Shown piece by piece: positions 41,395 to 52,654 of a stretch of DNA of 64,000 nt. The stretch's first letter is position 1. Each line of letters opens with the position of its first letter. The notes under the pieces are model-generated. The model ran no database searches, was not told the origin of the DNA, and worked only from the letters and a program-made list of their open reading frames with translations. The position numbers and the translations under genes were made by a program. Source of the stretch: Lepidostoma basale (taxonomy: Eukaryota; Arthropoda; Insecta; Trichoptera; Lepidostomatidae); contig JAHDVF020000438.1 of NCBI GenBank assembly GCA_022606425.2, forward strand, positions 306,001 through 370,000, written 5' to 3'.

Positions 41395-41855
41395 TCAGTA
41401 TTCTGTCCGTATTCATCCACTGCTGAACTTAGGCCTCTCCCAAAGCACGCCACCGCCCCCTATCCATTGCCGCTTCCATCCATCTATGTCCAGCAATCCT
41501 CTTCAGGTCATTGGTCCAGCGGGCAGGGGGACGTCCAACTCTGCGGAATCCTGTACGCGGTCTCTACTCCAGGACCCGTCTCCACTCCAGAACCCGTCTC
41601 CCCCATCGGCCGTCGGTTCTCTGACAGATATGGCCAGCCCATCGCCACTTCAGCTCGCCCATCCTTAGAGCCACCTCAGTCACCTTGGTTTGTTGTCGAA
41701 TAAATTCGTTTTTAAATCTGTCCCTCAAGGTTATTCCAAGCATGGCTCTTTCCATGGCGCGTTGGGCGACCTTGAATCTGTAGACTAGCCCTCTTGTCAG
41801 TATCCACGTCTCGGCTCCGTACGTCATGACTAGCAAGACGCACTGGTTGAAGATT
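41395..41855 (-). pseudogene. RTE-like LINE C-terminal fragment
   Basis: 90-codon open minus frame: MLVMTYGAETWILTRGLVYR, AQRAMERAMLGITLRDR, LKWRWAGHICQRTDGRWGRR, VLEWRRVLE, then after a shift GRPPARWTNDLKRIAGHRWM and FGRGLSSAVDE at the 3' end. A 17-bp microduplication ('CTCCAGGACCCGTCTCCA') breaks the frame. Confidence 0.88.
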
Positions 41856-42129
41856 TAAGTCTTCAGGCAATATGGTATTTAATAGGTGAGAACATGACGT
41901 AATTTTCCAAAGGCATAATCGAATTAATAAAATATTTGTTTAATTAATTCTACCATACAACCCCCCACAAATTTTTAACAAACATTTACTCGTAATTTAA
42001 TGAATAAACATTATCAACGAAAGAAAAATAATTAACTTTTTTTCGACGTAAAGGAAGATCTGTTGTAATAATTATAAAATTAAAGTGACAAGTATGACGA
42101 ATTCAATATGAACTAGTCATACTTGTCAA
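41856..42129. other. AT-rich spacer
   Basis: No feature recognised except a short inverted word 'TTTCGACGTAAAGG'. Confidence 0.45.
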
Positions 42130-42360
42130 CTAATTCAATAAACATGACCGGTTTTGGTAGTTTGCTGTTATTTTTTGGTGCCCGACCTTCCTATTGTAAT
42201 GAATCCTGTATTTTAACTCATCTGAATAAATTATTATTGCAGAAAAAAGGTTATGAAAAATTTTCATTACTCATCCCAGTCTGTTGATGCCAGCTAGCCT
42301 GGCGAAACTGGTTGCTGTCGAAATAAACACAGTAAGTGAAAGTAATAAAAAAAATATTGT
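42130..42360. repeat. Hammerhead-like arms separated by ~100 bp
   Basis: Plus motif 42281-42313: CTGTTGA, T, GCCAG-CTAGC-CTGGC, GAAAC, TG, GTT. The decayed minus arm is at 42146-42178. The plus arm continues 'GTCGAAATAAACACAGTAAG' as at 29830. Confidence 0.72.
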
Positions 42361-43025
42361 TAGTTTTATGATACTTAGATGGAATGCTTTAGGGTTTTAA
42401 AATGTCAAAAAACAATGTTCACCAACTTTGTTTGACCACTTTAAACACAAACAAGTGAAGTGCGATAATTTAATAATAATCGCATTTAGTCACCACAACC
42501 AATAAACTATAACTGGATGTTGCTAGATAGTAATCAAACACGATGTAATTAAACAAGATTTATTATCCATCGACACGAATTTCCGCATTCTATTTTTTAT
42601 TCGTTGACAGCGAATTCGTATTTTATATCGTCAAAAGTGTCCAAAACGCCGAGAACAATAATTATTACGGTACCAGCAAATGCTTTAGTAATAAGCCTCT
42701 CCACGCACACTCGCACAAACGGCGGCCATTATTAAATCCATTTATCAATGTCCTCTGCCGATCCGTACATCGGGAAACGGCGGCCAATACACGGACATTT
42801 ATTCCACCACGAATGCGTCACGGGATTAGCAAATGAATGATTACTCTACACTCCGTCACTTTGAGGAATCAACTAATACGATTGTTTCGTACGCTGTAGA
42901 AACGAGGGTTACATCCTTAAAAACCGGAACATCATAATTAATATATGTATTTTGAAAGCGTAATTGATTTTTTGGCTTCACATTGATTTATTTACAATAT
43001 ACATTATATTAAAACTATAAAAACA
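42361..43025. other. Candidate conserved non-coding block
   Basis: 42540-42910 is non-repetitive and balanced in composition, with 'AACGGCGGCCATTATTAAAT' and 'AAACGGCGGCCAATACACGG', two GGCGGCCA words 70 bp apart, and 'GAATGCGTCACGGGATTAGC'. No frame. Confidence 0.35.
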
Positions 43026-43036
43026 AAACAAACAAT

Positions 43037-43290
43037 CAACAAACCATCACGCCGTTTCCTCGTAGGGGTAGGCAGAGAGAATAGACCGCTACACTACTCT
43101 ATCCTGGCACACCTCTCTAGTTTCCTCCACATTCATACAGCGAGTCATACACGCACGTCGATTCTTCCAACTTCTAACATGACCAACCTTTAAAATTTTA
43201 TTAATTTGGTCATGCCATGTTTTCCTCGGTCTGCCTCAACTCCGTAGTCCATGCACATCATTGACGTATACCTTCTTAAAATCAATAAGT
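43037..43290 (-). pseudogene. LINE family A 3' end, TTG-tailed subtype
   Basis: Plus strand starts (CAA)-rich, then ACCATCACGCCGTTTCCTCG; the minus frame reads VNDVHGLRS..., WHDQINKILKVGHVRSWKNRRACMTRCMNVEETREVCQDRV. Confidence 0.84.
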
Positions 43291-43998
43291 CTGCTGAACA
43301 AGATTACCTCGAAGATCGACGGCTCTCATATTAGTGAAAGTGCGTTCAGAAGACAAATACTCAAACTAACTTTAGAGAGAATTTGTCTTCCTAAAATAGA
43401 ACCATCTCTCATGTGTTCCTGATGCATTACCCTTTCTCAAAAAGATGCCTATAAATATGCTTGTCATTTTTAGTAAATAAATAAACTGATTAACTGATAA
43501 ACTGATTTCTAAAGATAAACCTGAAAGAGAGGAAAGAAATAGAAAAGTAGTTAATGATTTGACTAATTATTTTTGAACGTGAAAGGATTGTGTTTTTGCG
43601 GATGGGTCGTTAATATGTTGGTTTTCTGGTTTTGTTTCGACGGACGTCGCCACCGAATGCGGCATGATCGCGGCGCGTTTCCCGCTCAGCCAAGCTCCAA
43701 ACCCAAATCCTGTAATCATTTCAGATTGACACCCAGCGCTGAACTGAAAAACGGTTGGACGTGTGATTTGTGTGACGTTTTGATTTTAGAGTACCTGGAC
43801 AGCGGGCATAGTCTGTGGTTACATCAAAACATGTCCATATTATACTACGAATTTGTGAACGTGTTAAAAGCTAGTTCAGATATGCACAGACTCTTTATTT
43901 TTTGAACAATTTTACATTTTTAGCAATGAGGATTTTGATCTACAAAATTTACGTCAGACCTATCTTAATGCATTGCATTTTTATTTGACGAATTAAAA
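43291..43998. other. Unclassified block with a GC-rich open stretch
   Basis: 43573-43905 is open on the plus strand for 110 codons and is GC-rich in part ('CGGCATGATCGCGGCGCG'). The peptide (MNVKGLCFCGWVVNMLVFWF...) resembles no family. Possibly retroelement-derived or conserved non-coding. Confidence 0.3.
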
Positions 43999-44195
43999 AA
44001 AAATTAAAATACAGTTTTTCCACTTTTAAGATTATTTTTCTCGACATATTTCGAAGGCTTCTACACATTCGTCATCGGAAGAACGACATAAACTTCAGTT
44101 CTCCATATCGTTCTACCGATGATGAAGGTGTAAAGTCTTCAAAACGCGTAGAGAAAAATATACACTAGTGGAAAAAAAACGCGTTTTAATTCATT
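43999..44195. repeat. Inverted pair of hammerhead-like arms
   Basis: Plus arm 44111-44155: TTCTA, CCGATGA, T, GAAGG-TGTAAAG-TCTTC, AAAAC, GC, GTA, GAGAA. The minus arm, about 44038-44082, reads CCGATGACG..., CCTTCGAAATATGTCGAG. Outer words 'TTTTTCCACTTTTAAG' and 'AGTGGAAAAAAAACG'. Confidence 0.72.
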
Positions 44196-44596
44196 AAACA
44201 CTGTTTGTTAACGCCTTAATTTTATCTAAAATTAAAAACTTGAATAGTTTTTTAGATCATTACTGCGTTCAATTAATTATTTATTTTTCTTCTCATATTG
44301 TGAATTAAACAATTAATACTATTGAAAACGCCTGTTCTCGAATTTAATTTTAATTTTATGGGAATAAAATGTTTCGTGCTAAATAACGTGTTATTAAACA
44401 TTTAATAATCCTTAGAAAAGGAAAATATATCATTCTCATAAAATAAAATAAAATTACTTTAAAACGGATGTTTTCATTTGAATTCATTATTTAATACTAT
44501 ATGTAAGTTATTGTATATACGATTAATCAAGATGAAAAAATTCAAATGAAATGTTAAATAAAAAATCTTTTTTGTGTAATGTACCATATACACAAC
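44196..44596. other. AT-rich spacer with family D words
   Basis: 'AAAACGCCTGTTCTCGAATT' at about 44326 and 'AAAACGGATGTTTTCATTTG' at 44461 are diverged family D pieces. 'AACGCCTTAATTTTATCTAA' (44211) is the conserved flank of the hammerhead family. Confidence 0.45.
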
Positions 44597-45065
44597 AACA
44601 AATCATCACGCCGTTTCCTCGGAGGGGTTGGAAGAGATAACGGACCGCCATAGTACTCGATTCTGACACACCATTCTAGATTCCTCCGCATTAATACAGC
44701 GAGTCACACAAGCACGTCAATTCTTCCGACTTTTGACATGGGCGACCTCAAACATCTGATTAATTTGATCATGCCAAGCTTTCCTCGGTCTCCCATGACA
44801 CCGTACTTCATTCACATCGTTAACGTATAATTTTTAACCATTATTTCTTCACCCACGCGTTTCATATGTCCAAACCAACGCATTCCTTTAATAATTTTGT
44901 TCAAAATAATTTCTTCCGCTCTAAATTCATTCCTTATATCGGAATCTGATATTCTGTCTTACTCGATTTACCACACATACATCTAAGGGATCTAATCTCT
45001 ACCGCATTTATTCTGCTATCATCTTTCTTTTGCCAGTTCCATGCTTCACTTCCATACATCAATCA
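44597..45065 (-). pseudogene. LINE family A 3' end
   Basis: Plus strand begins AAATCATCACGCCGTTTCCT; the minus strand carries NRACVTRCINAEESRMVCQNRVLWRS, GRPRKAWHDQINQMFEVAHVKS and ...MEVKHGTGKRKMIAE. A longer copy that reaches the MRSLR/VYGK region. Confidence 0.82.
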
Positions 45066-45684
45066 GTGTAATGTTTAATTATTATAACACATCAATTCTT
45101 ATTAATATTCTTGAAATATTTGTAAATACGAGTACCACAAACTTTGTTTTACTGATGAAATTTGATGTTAATAGTTTAAAACAAATATAAATATAAAATG
45201 TATGCAAATATTGGTTGTACTTAAAAAAATTCAAAACGCTTTTGATTGACAAACATAAATTCGTCAAACATTTTCATTTGAACGTATTTGGTAACTGCTT
45301 AAATCCGAAAGGGTTTAGTGTTCGTTTGACTGTACATTTTGAGGGTTTTCGTACAGAAACAGGAAGGAAATTATTTGACCAAATCCATTGTTTAATCATC
45401 GTCACCTGTGTTCAAACAGTACATGTGCCGTAAAAAAACTGACACGTTGACAATTTATTACTTATTGTTTGGTTAATTATTGACGACCTCGAAAATGAAA
45501 TAATCACAAGAAAATATTACAAAAAAAAAATCTAAAAAACGAAATATTCATTATATACGAACCGCATGTATGAGGAGATGGTAACCATGAAATAAAATTA
45601 GAAATAAACTTAAGCTAATGGAATAAAATAATTACATGATTATAGTAAAACCTGATTAATTAAAAAACATTTAAAATTATTTTA
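45066..45684. other. Intron sequence, no gene seen
   Basis: 45280-45430 is less AT-rich and open on the plus strand but unlike any family. Confidence 0.5.
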
Positions 45685-45780
45685 AATGTCCGTTTCATAC
45701 AAGTTTAATTCAATTTTGTTGCAATGAGTTGTTTCACTTTGATGGGGCATTATCAAATCTAGCTGGACATTGGTTTTATT
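45685..45780. repeat. Dispersed repeat family D
   Basis: 'AATGTCCGTTTCATACAAGT', 'TTGCAATGAGTTGTTTCACT' and 'GGGGCATTATCAAATCTAGC' in family order. Confidence 0.5.
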
Positions 45781-45894
45781 TGATTTATATTGTGTTTATG
45801 TTACTTTCAATAATTATTATTGGCGTTTTCGATTATACCAGATATTCAAAAATTTGGGCATTTCTACCAGATATGTAAAGATTTGCGCATTTCA

Positions 45895-46390
45895 GAAAAA
45901 AATAATTTCCTGTTGAGAGTGTCTTGTATTTCTAAAGTCGAACCATCTCTGATGCGTTCCTGGTAAATTATTCTTCAGCCTATTCCCGCCAACTCCTGGA
46001 CAAAGACCTCCTCCATTTGCTTCCACGTCATTCTGTCTTGTGCAGACTGCATCCAGGTTATTCCGACATGCCTGTTCAGGCCATCCTTCCACCGTAGTTG
46101 CGGTCCCTTCTTTTTGCCGTCCATTATCTTATAAGTTAACAGTTTTATTGTCCATTTTTCATCCGAGCTTCTGGAAACGTGACCTGCCCATTGCCACTTT
46201 AGAGTCACTATACGGTGGATGATGTCAGTGACCATTGTTTTTTCTCTCACCATATCGTTTGTGACTCTGTATCTTAGGCTTATTTCTAACATGACTCTTT
46301 CTATGGCTTTGGAATGGAACTTTGGGTCACTCGTAGTTTTCGGCACTTTGTTTGGATGTGGAATGTTACAGTTTCGAGGCCACAAGTAGC
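45895..46390 (-). pseudogene. RTE-like LINE C-terminal fragment, long open frame
   Basis: 136-codon minus frame: KAIERVMLEISLRYRVTNDM, ...IVTLKWQWAGHVSRSSDEKW, KKKGPQLRWKDGLNRHVGIT and WMQSAQDRMTWKQMEEVFVQ. R-R-P motifs are altered, so not functional, but the frame is the best preserved of this family here. Confidence 0.9.
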
Positions 46391-46640
46391 AATTGACAGA
46401 CTTTATTTAAAAAAAATATTTAAATGAGAAATGATTTTAAATTTTAAGTTTCATTTAAACTTTTGCTAATTTTAAATTTCCATTATGGACTATGATATAA
46501 TATGATGTTCGAATTGTTATCGGCGTATTGGGAGCGACATGAAAAATACTTCGTTATGCCGCAGCCCTTTTAATAAAATAAATTTTTGATTATATTTGAT
46601 AAACAAAATGGGAAGTTCTCCCCTCCCGCTGATAATGTTT
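46391..46640. other. AT-rich spacer
   Basis: No recognised feature. Confidence 0.5.
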
Positions 46641-46654
46641 AGCAATAACAGTAA

Positions 46655-46870
46655 ATGTTCCGATGCCGGCCAGTTTACGGTCTTATTTTATTACAGCCTC
46701 CGTATGAAATGTCGATGTCCTGGAAGAGTTGGATGGACGCCGCGGGGAGGGGGATGAAAAATGAACCGGCGGACGGATCGGCGGAAACGTCACCAGCACA
46801 GAACACCCCCTGGATAGACGCAAGTACTAGTAAACTCGTACACAATAAATATTGAGGGAGTTCTTCAGAA
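46655..46870 (+). other. GC-rich block with exon-like look (unproven)
   Basis: An acceptor-like 'TCTTATTTTATTACAG' (ends 46696) is followed by 52 codons (PPYEMSMSWKSWMDAAGRG..., ending SKLVHNKY) and a TGA at 46853, with AATAAA at 46845. Composition is GC-rich like the true exons. It resembles no protein I know and no upstream plus-strand exon was seen. Confidence 0.25.
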
Positions 46871-46964
46871 AACATCCCCTAGTAAAAAAATAAATAAATT
46901 AAACCTGTGTTATTCACCATACGTTTAAATAAAGAATTACCCTGCTAGTTATAATATTATATTG

Positions 46965-47205
46965 ATGTAAACGCAACTAGAAAAATAAGAAGACCGAGGA
47001 AAACGTGGCATAATCAAATTAATTAATATTGAATGTTGGCCACATGAGGAGTCAGAGAAATAGACGTGCGTGCATGATACGGTATATAAATATTGTGGAA
47101 GCGAGAGAAGTGTGTTAGGAAAGAAGAGTGTGGTGGTCCATTATTTCTGCATACCCCTTCGGAGAGACGGCGTGATGATTAGTTTGTTAGTTTGTTATTA
47201 TAATA
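46965..47205 (+). pseudogene. LINE family A 3' end
   Basis: DVNATRKIRRPRKTWHNQIN, then NVGHMRSQRNRRACMIRYIN and CVRKEECGGPLFLHTPSERRR, with a TTAG/TTTG tail. Confidence 0.82.
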
Positions 47206-47450
47206 TATTTAAAATTTCACGTAAATTTCATATTCAGTATTGATTAAAGAGTCCGCTTTCTCTAATTTAAAAAATGTTATACGGAATGACATGATTCGTC
47301 TTACTAGGGCAATATCAAATGTACGTTGCAAAACAAAACAATGCAAAAAGTATGACTGTTATAAAATACATTGTAATAAATCAAGTATTACTTATTTTTT
47401 AAATTTAACAAATTATATAAAATTATTAGATTATTTATATGAACCTAACT
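47206..47450. other. AT-rich spacer with a diverged family D copy
   Basis: 'GAGTCCGCTTTCTCTAATTT' and 'CTAGGGCAATATCAAATGTA' (47249-47320) follow the family D order. Confidence 0.4.
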
Positions 47451-47454
47451 AACG

Positions 47455-47765
47455 AAAGATGACGTCGTCTCTTCGAAGGAATAAGCAGAAATAATATGTG
47501 CCCCCCACACTATTCTTTCTTGGCGTACTCTCTCACTTCCTCAACATTCATACATCGTGTCATACACGCACGTTGATTTCTCCCACTTCTTACGCTGCAA
47601 ACATTTTATATTTGATTGATTAGATCATTTTACGTTTTCCTCGGTCATCATCGTCAACATATATTTTTTTCATTAATTTTATCGATTTGTCCAAACCTTC
47701 TTAATGGCCCTTTCATTATTTTGTCCATAACATTCTCATTCGCACTGCATTTTTTCTTAAAGGTA
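47455..47765 (-). pseudogene. LINE family A 3' end
   Basis: Plus strand 'ACGTCGTCTCTTCGAAGGAA' onwards; the minus frame has RRACMTRCMNVEEVREYAKKE, then KRKMI.SINQI and ...MVMDKIMKGPLRRFGQI, ending in the ANENVMD region. Confidence 0.78.
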
Positions 47766-47994
47766 GTCAAAGTACGAGAATATTTTGAATACAAGATAGC
47801 GAGAAAGGTATACATTGATTATATGATTATCTGCGAAAGTTATTTGAAATGCACACGATGTGCATGCCCGAGAATATTTCTGGATTATTTTGAAGGTTGT
47901 TCTGAATATTGCAATGTGACTTTAAACAAATAGCATAAAATCGAAACCACCATCTTTGGGCGTTATCTAGCAATGTAATATAATTGCGTAGCCT
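47766..47994. other. Unclassified spacer
   Basis: Contains 'TGCACACGATGTGCATGCCC'; nothing recognised. Confidence 0.4.
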
Positions 47995-48305
47995 TTCACA
48001 TTGCATTAATAAAAATTTTCTGCTTAATGCTAACACTTAATCTTAATAGATGGTGCTAGTGTAGATTGAACAAAAATGTGTGAAGTGTTCCTCAACATAT
48101 TAGCATATATACATCTTTCAAAAATTTGTCCGACGTGGTGGTCGCAAGAAGGGCGGAATTGGGAATGTTTTATTGAATAAAGCGATCGCTTAACCCAACC
48201 AATGACAGGTCATAAGTCCTGTAAACACCTCGACCACCATATTCTGTTTCCAAAAAACAATTTACATCTTCGTCTCTATTGAGATACAATGAATCCTTAT
48301 ATAAA
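47995..48305. mobile_element. MITE family M copy
   Basis: 'ATAGATGGTGCTAGTGTAG', 'TAGCATATATACATCTTTC', 'CCGACGTGGTGGTCGCAAG', 'CGATCGCTTAACCCAACC', 'CTCTATTGAGATACAATGAA' in the same order as 16693-17014. Confidence 0.82.
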
Positions 48306-48779
48306 AATGTTTTATTAAATACCCCTAAGCCTTCTAGGTACATTGAAATAGTTTGATAGTGATGATAATTTATTAATTATTAATTAATATTTCACATTTG
48401 TTAAATTCAAGTCACAATAAATATTTTATTTCAACAAAGTCACCTTATCTGAATCAATAAAAAAAAACTTTATGAAAAACGCGAGAAGGAGAGACAAATT
48501 TAAATGTCAAAAAAATGTATAATACAAAAAAAAAAACAAAAACAAAAGAGGGTGGAAATAAAAATAATGATAGCACTTTAAACGTGACGATAGTCCTCTA
48601 TCACGTCCGAGGACGTCAGAGAGTGCTATTTTAAGGAGTAACAAATTATTTTCGGGGAAATAATCCTTGGTTTTAATATTTTTTATTATCACATAATATG
48701 ATAAAATGAACTGACAGAGGGGGTCCAGGCAGATACGAGGGACCGCAATATTGCTCGTGTAACACGGTTGGCATTTTTA
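48306..48779. other. AT-rich intron sequence
   Basis: A small perfect inverted repeat, 'CTATCACGTCCGAGGACGT', is the only structure noticed. Confidence 0.5.
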
Positions 48780-49925
48780 TAACTAACTAACTAACTAACT
48801 AACCATCACGCCGTCTCCCCGGAAGGGTAGGCAGAAATAATGGACTGCCAAACTTTTCTTTCCTTACATATTTCTCTCGCTTTCTCAACATTCATACATC
48901 GTGTCACGCACGCGCGTCGATTTCTCTGACTCCTCACATGGCCGACATTCAATATTTGATTTATTTGATCGTGCCACGTTTTCCTCGGTCTTCCTCTATT
49001 TCTGGTTCCATTTACGTCGTTTACATATAATTTTTTTACCATTCTTTATTTATTCATTCCTTCCATATGTTCAAACCATCTTAATGATCCTTTCATTATT
49101 TTGTTCATAACACTATCATTCGCACCGCATTCACTTATTATATTTACATTCGACACTCTATCATACACAGAGTATCCGCACATTCGTCTAAGAGATCTCA
49201 TTTCTACTGCATTTATTCTACTTTCATCCTTCCTTTGGCAGTTCCATGCTTTGCTTCCATACATAAGGGTCGGTAGAAGAACACTGTTGTGCACTGGTAT
49301 TCTAGCTTTTTTGGATAGGTTTTTGTTTGCGATGACAACTTTAAGTGCACCGTTCACTTTGTTGCGTGCCCCAACCCCTCTTTCAATATCCCTCTCCACT
49401 CGCCCATCTCTTGTAAACATACTACCTAAATTCACGAACTCATCTATTTGCTCCAAATTTTCACCATTTACGCTAATTTTGCAGACTGTCATGATTTCTT
49501 CTTTTTCAAAAATCATTACCTTGAAATTATTAACATTCATCATCAGATCATTTCGCATGCGTACCTCATACATACAATTTACCAGGACTTGTAGTTCATG
49601 CTCGTTGTCTGCAAGTAGGACAGCGTCATCTGCATACAAGAGACAGATTACTGATACTCAGCTCATTTTGGCACCTACATCCAACCCTTTCAGCTTTTTC
49701 ATACACTTGTCCATAATTATAATATATATAATAGATTAAATAACCACGGCGACATTACGCAACCCTGTTTGACAGCTTTATTGATATCAAACCAGGCTGT
49801 AAGATCTCCATTTACTCTGACATTAGCAGTGCATTCCGTGTATAGCGTCTTAATTGCCGTGATCAGTTTTGTACTTATTCTATATTCAGACAGTATTTTC
49901 CACAACTTTACTCTATTAACGTGTT
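48780..49925 (-). pseudogene. LINE family A, longest copy, includes reverse transcriptase part
   Basis: From its 3' end: TTAG tail (48782-48802), ISAYPSGETA, the GRPRKTWHDQINQILNVGHV region, VNDVNGTRNR, CGYSVYDRVSNVN, the LMYGSKAWNCQRKDESRINA region, FVNLGSMFTRDGRVERDIER, then MYADDAVLLADNEHEL (the YxDD box: Y-A-D-D at about 49632) and VKQGCVMSPWLFNLLYIL. Family: non-LTR reverse transcriptase catalytic core (palm). 5' truncated; frameshift between the two reverse transcriptase pieces. Confidence 0.92.
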
Positions 49926-51319
49926 AACGTATTATTTCAATAAAATTCAATTATAAATTATATTACAAACGATTTACAATACATATTTGATCTACTCGTA
50001 TACTAGTGTTTTGAACTTCAACTTTAACTGATCTCTGAGTTTAAGGCACATATTTACATGTTTATAACCGTTGAAACATTACCGCTCATATTGACTTAGT
50101 GCCCATTACTCGAGGGAGGGGTCGCCCCTAACGGCCGGATCCGCGCCCCTTCACCCCACCCCTCCTCTGGCGAGGCCGGCGTAACCCAGCGGGGTTGCAC
50201 ATTAGATAACCTTCTCATTTCCGAACAGAGTAAAATTCTTCAAATACCACTCGCCCGCTCCGGTGACGTTTGTCCAGGAAACTTCTTTCATTAGTTGCGA
50301 CAAATAAAGAATTTTGCGCAGAAAAAACATTGTAACTTTACCCCAACGTCGGAATACGGTAACATATTATGTTTTGAAAGGATTAGTATTATGTTAAAAA
50401 AAAACATTCGTTCATTTATAATGAAAAAAACATTTCGCATGCGTACCTCATACATACAATTTACCAGGACTTGTAGTTCATGCTCGTTGTCTGCAAGTAG
50501 GACAGCGTCATCTGCATACAAGAGACAGATTACTGATACTCAGCTCATTTTGGCACCTACATCCAACCCTTTCAGCTTTTTCATACACTTGTCCATAATT
50601 ATAATATATATAATAGATTAAATAACCACGGCGACATTACGCAACCCTGTTTGACAGCTTTATTGATATCAAACCAGGCTGTAAGATCTCCATTTACTCT
50701 GACATTAGCAGTGCATTCCGTGTATAGCGTCTTAATTGCCGTGATCAGTTTTGTACTTATTCTATATTCAGACAGTATTTTCCACAACTTTACTCTATTA
50801 ACGTGTTAACGTATTATTTCAATAAAATTCAATTATAAATTATATTACAAACGATTTACAATACATATTTGATCTACTCGTATACTAGTGTTTTGAACTT
50901 CAACTTTAACTGATCTCTGAGTTTAAGGCACATATTTACATGTTTATAACCGTTGAAACATTACCGCTCATATTGACTTAGTGCCCATTACTCGAGGGAG
51001 GGGTCGCCCCTAACGGCCGGATCCGCGCCCCTTCACCCCACCCCTCCTCTGGCGAGGCCGGCGTAACCCAGCGGGGTTGCACATTAGATAACCTTCTCAT
51101 TTCCGAACAGAGTAAAATTCTTCAAATACCACTCGCCCGCTCCGGTGACGTTTGTCCAGGAAACTTCTTTCATTAGTTGCGACAAATAAAGAATTTTGCG
51201 CAGAAAAAACATTGTAACTTTACCCCAACGTCGGAATACGGTAACATATTATGTTTTGAAAGGATTAGTATTATGTTAAAAAAAAACATTCGTTCATTTA
51301 TAATGAAAAAAACATTTCG
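49549..51319. repeat. Perfect 882-bp tandem duplication
   Basis: Unit 1 49549-50430, unit 2 50431-51312, followed by the first 7 bp again (CATTTCG at 49549, 50431 and 51313). I found no mismatch between the units where I compared them, and the peptides in them are identical. The unit joins the reverse transcriptase fragment to unrelated intron DNA, so it duplicated after that LINE was in place. Confidence 0.95.
50101..50300. other. GC-rich block (in the duplicated unit)
   Basis: 'GTCGCCCCTAACGGCCGG', 'CCCACCCCTCCTCTGGCG' and 'CTCCGGTGACGTTTGTCC'. It shares CGCCCCTA(A/G)CGGCC and TCCGGTGACGTTT, in the same order, with 54470-54545. No coding. A second copy lies at 50983-51182. Confidence 0.4.
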
Positions 51320-51505
51320 TATTTTAAAATTTGATTCTTAAATAACTGACGTTTATTAGAATATTTCCGAAATTCGTTTCTAAAAACAATATAAGGACAG
51401 TCTGTTTGGCGAGTAGGTTCAGTCTGAGAATGCCCTCGCATGGAGATAAAAAATTGTCACTACTATTTATATAAATTAAATCCAAGTAAAACCATTAAAA
51501 ACCGT
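51320..51505. other. Unclassified spacer
   Basis: Nothing recognised; short GC-richer part near 51410. Confidence 0.4.
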
Positions 51506-51725
51506 GTTTAAAACTAACTAACTAACTAACCATCACGCCGTCTCCCCGAAGGGGTAGATTTTTGTTTGCGATGACAACTTTAAGTGCACCATTCACTTTG
51601 TGGCAGGCCCCAGCCCTTCTTTCAATATCCCTCTCCACTCGCCCATTTCTTGTAAACATACTACCTAAATACACGAACTCATCTACTTGCTCCAAATTTT
51701 CACCATTCACGCTAATGTTGCAAAG
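51506..51725 (-). pseudogene. LINE family A with internal deletion, tail joined to reverse transcriptase-proximal part
   Basis: The plus strand has CTAACTAACTAACTAACC then ATCACGCCGTCTCCCCGAAG (extreme 3' end), joined directly to the complement of IANKNLP and GAPATKW..., VNGENLEQVDEFVYLGSMFT. About 500 bp of the family sequence between them are missing. Confidence 0.85.
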
Positions 51726-52650
51726 TATTTAAAAAAGAAAAAGACAAATAAAACATCCACAACACAAAGTAAAAAAGCAAAAAAACTGGCCACAGAAATA
51801 GAAGAAGAAAAAAAACAATGGTTTTAAATCAATATTTTGTATGGTATATAATACAAAAACAGAAAATCCCGTAATTAAATATATTTATTTGTAGATATCT
51901 TACTTGTATTAACCATTATTTCCATATTTCGAAAATTGATGTAAAAGCTTTGTAAAATATCTTTTATTTAATATTTGACCGCAAAAAAAAAATTTATTAA
52001 ACAAACATTAACTCACAATAAACATGTATTTTGGTTTAAAAAAATCGCGTCATGAGATACTTTTGCGATCTCAATGTAGATTCTATTACATTTAAAATAA
52101 GAAATGAAAAACGTAATGTTTTTATTTGATACGAACATATTCACAACAAATCTAAGATACATAATTGTGAACAATTAAGTTTACTTTTAAATAAACTGAA
52201 GGCGTTATATCGTTAACAAAGTTTACTTTATAATAGAATTTTACTGTATCAGTGAATAATATTGCTAGTTTGAGAATTTGTAATAATAATTCTATTTATT
52301 TGTAATATTATACGTGTCTGTTTAGTAGATTCATCTATAGGAAGAAGCTGATAAACTAAGAACATATTTTATCCCATCGAATTCTAGTATTTTCCTCTAA
52401 AAATCGCTGTTAAAGATAGCTTTATGCATTTCAAACCTGATCTGGTCTCTTCCCCAACGACTTTCCAGATTCCAGTTCTCCGTTTACATAATATTTTTCC
52501 ATTAGACCTTATAATAATATTTTTATCAACCATATATTATCTTATCATAAAAAATCTGATAATCTTTCACTTGTTTAAACCACACATTCATAATATGTAA
52601 GATTTTTAAAACGGTTCTAGAGTCTGGTATCGTGAGGCAACTTTGTTTGC
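51726..52650. other. AT-rich intron sequence
   Basis: 51726-51800 ('AAAGTATTTAAAAAAGAAAA', 'ACATCCACAACACAAAGTA') equals the flank of the 57060-57260 and 18840 elements. Otherwise no feature. Confidence 0.5.
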
Positions 52651-52654
52651 GTTG

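Noticed and set aside
43573..43905. A new 110-residue gene
   Set aside because: GC-rich open frame but no family resemblance, splice or poly-A evidence; kept only as an unexplained block.
49101..49739. A 212-residue plus-strand protein
   Set aside because: It is the antisense shadow of the LINE reverse transcriptase on the minus strand, which carries YADD and GCVMSPWLFN motifs.
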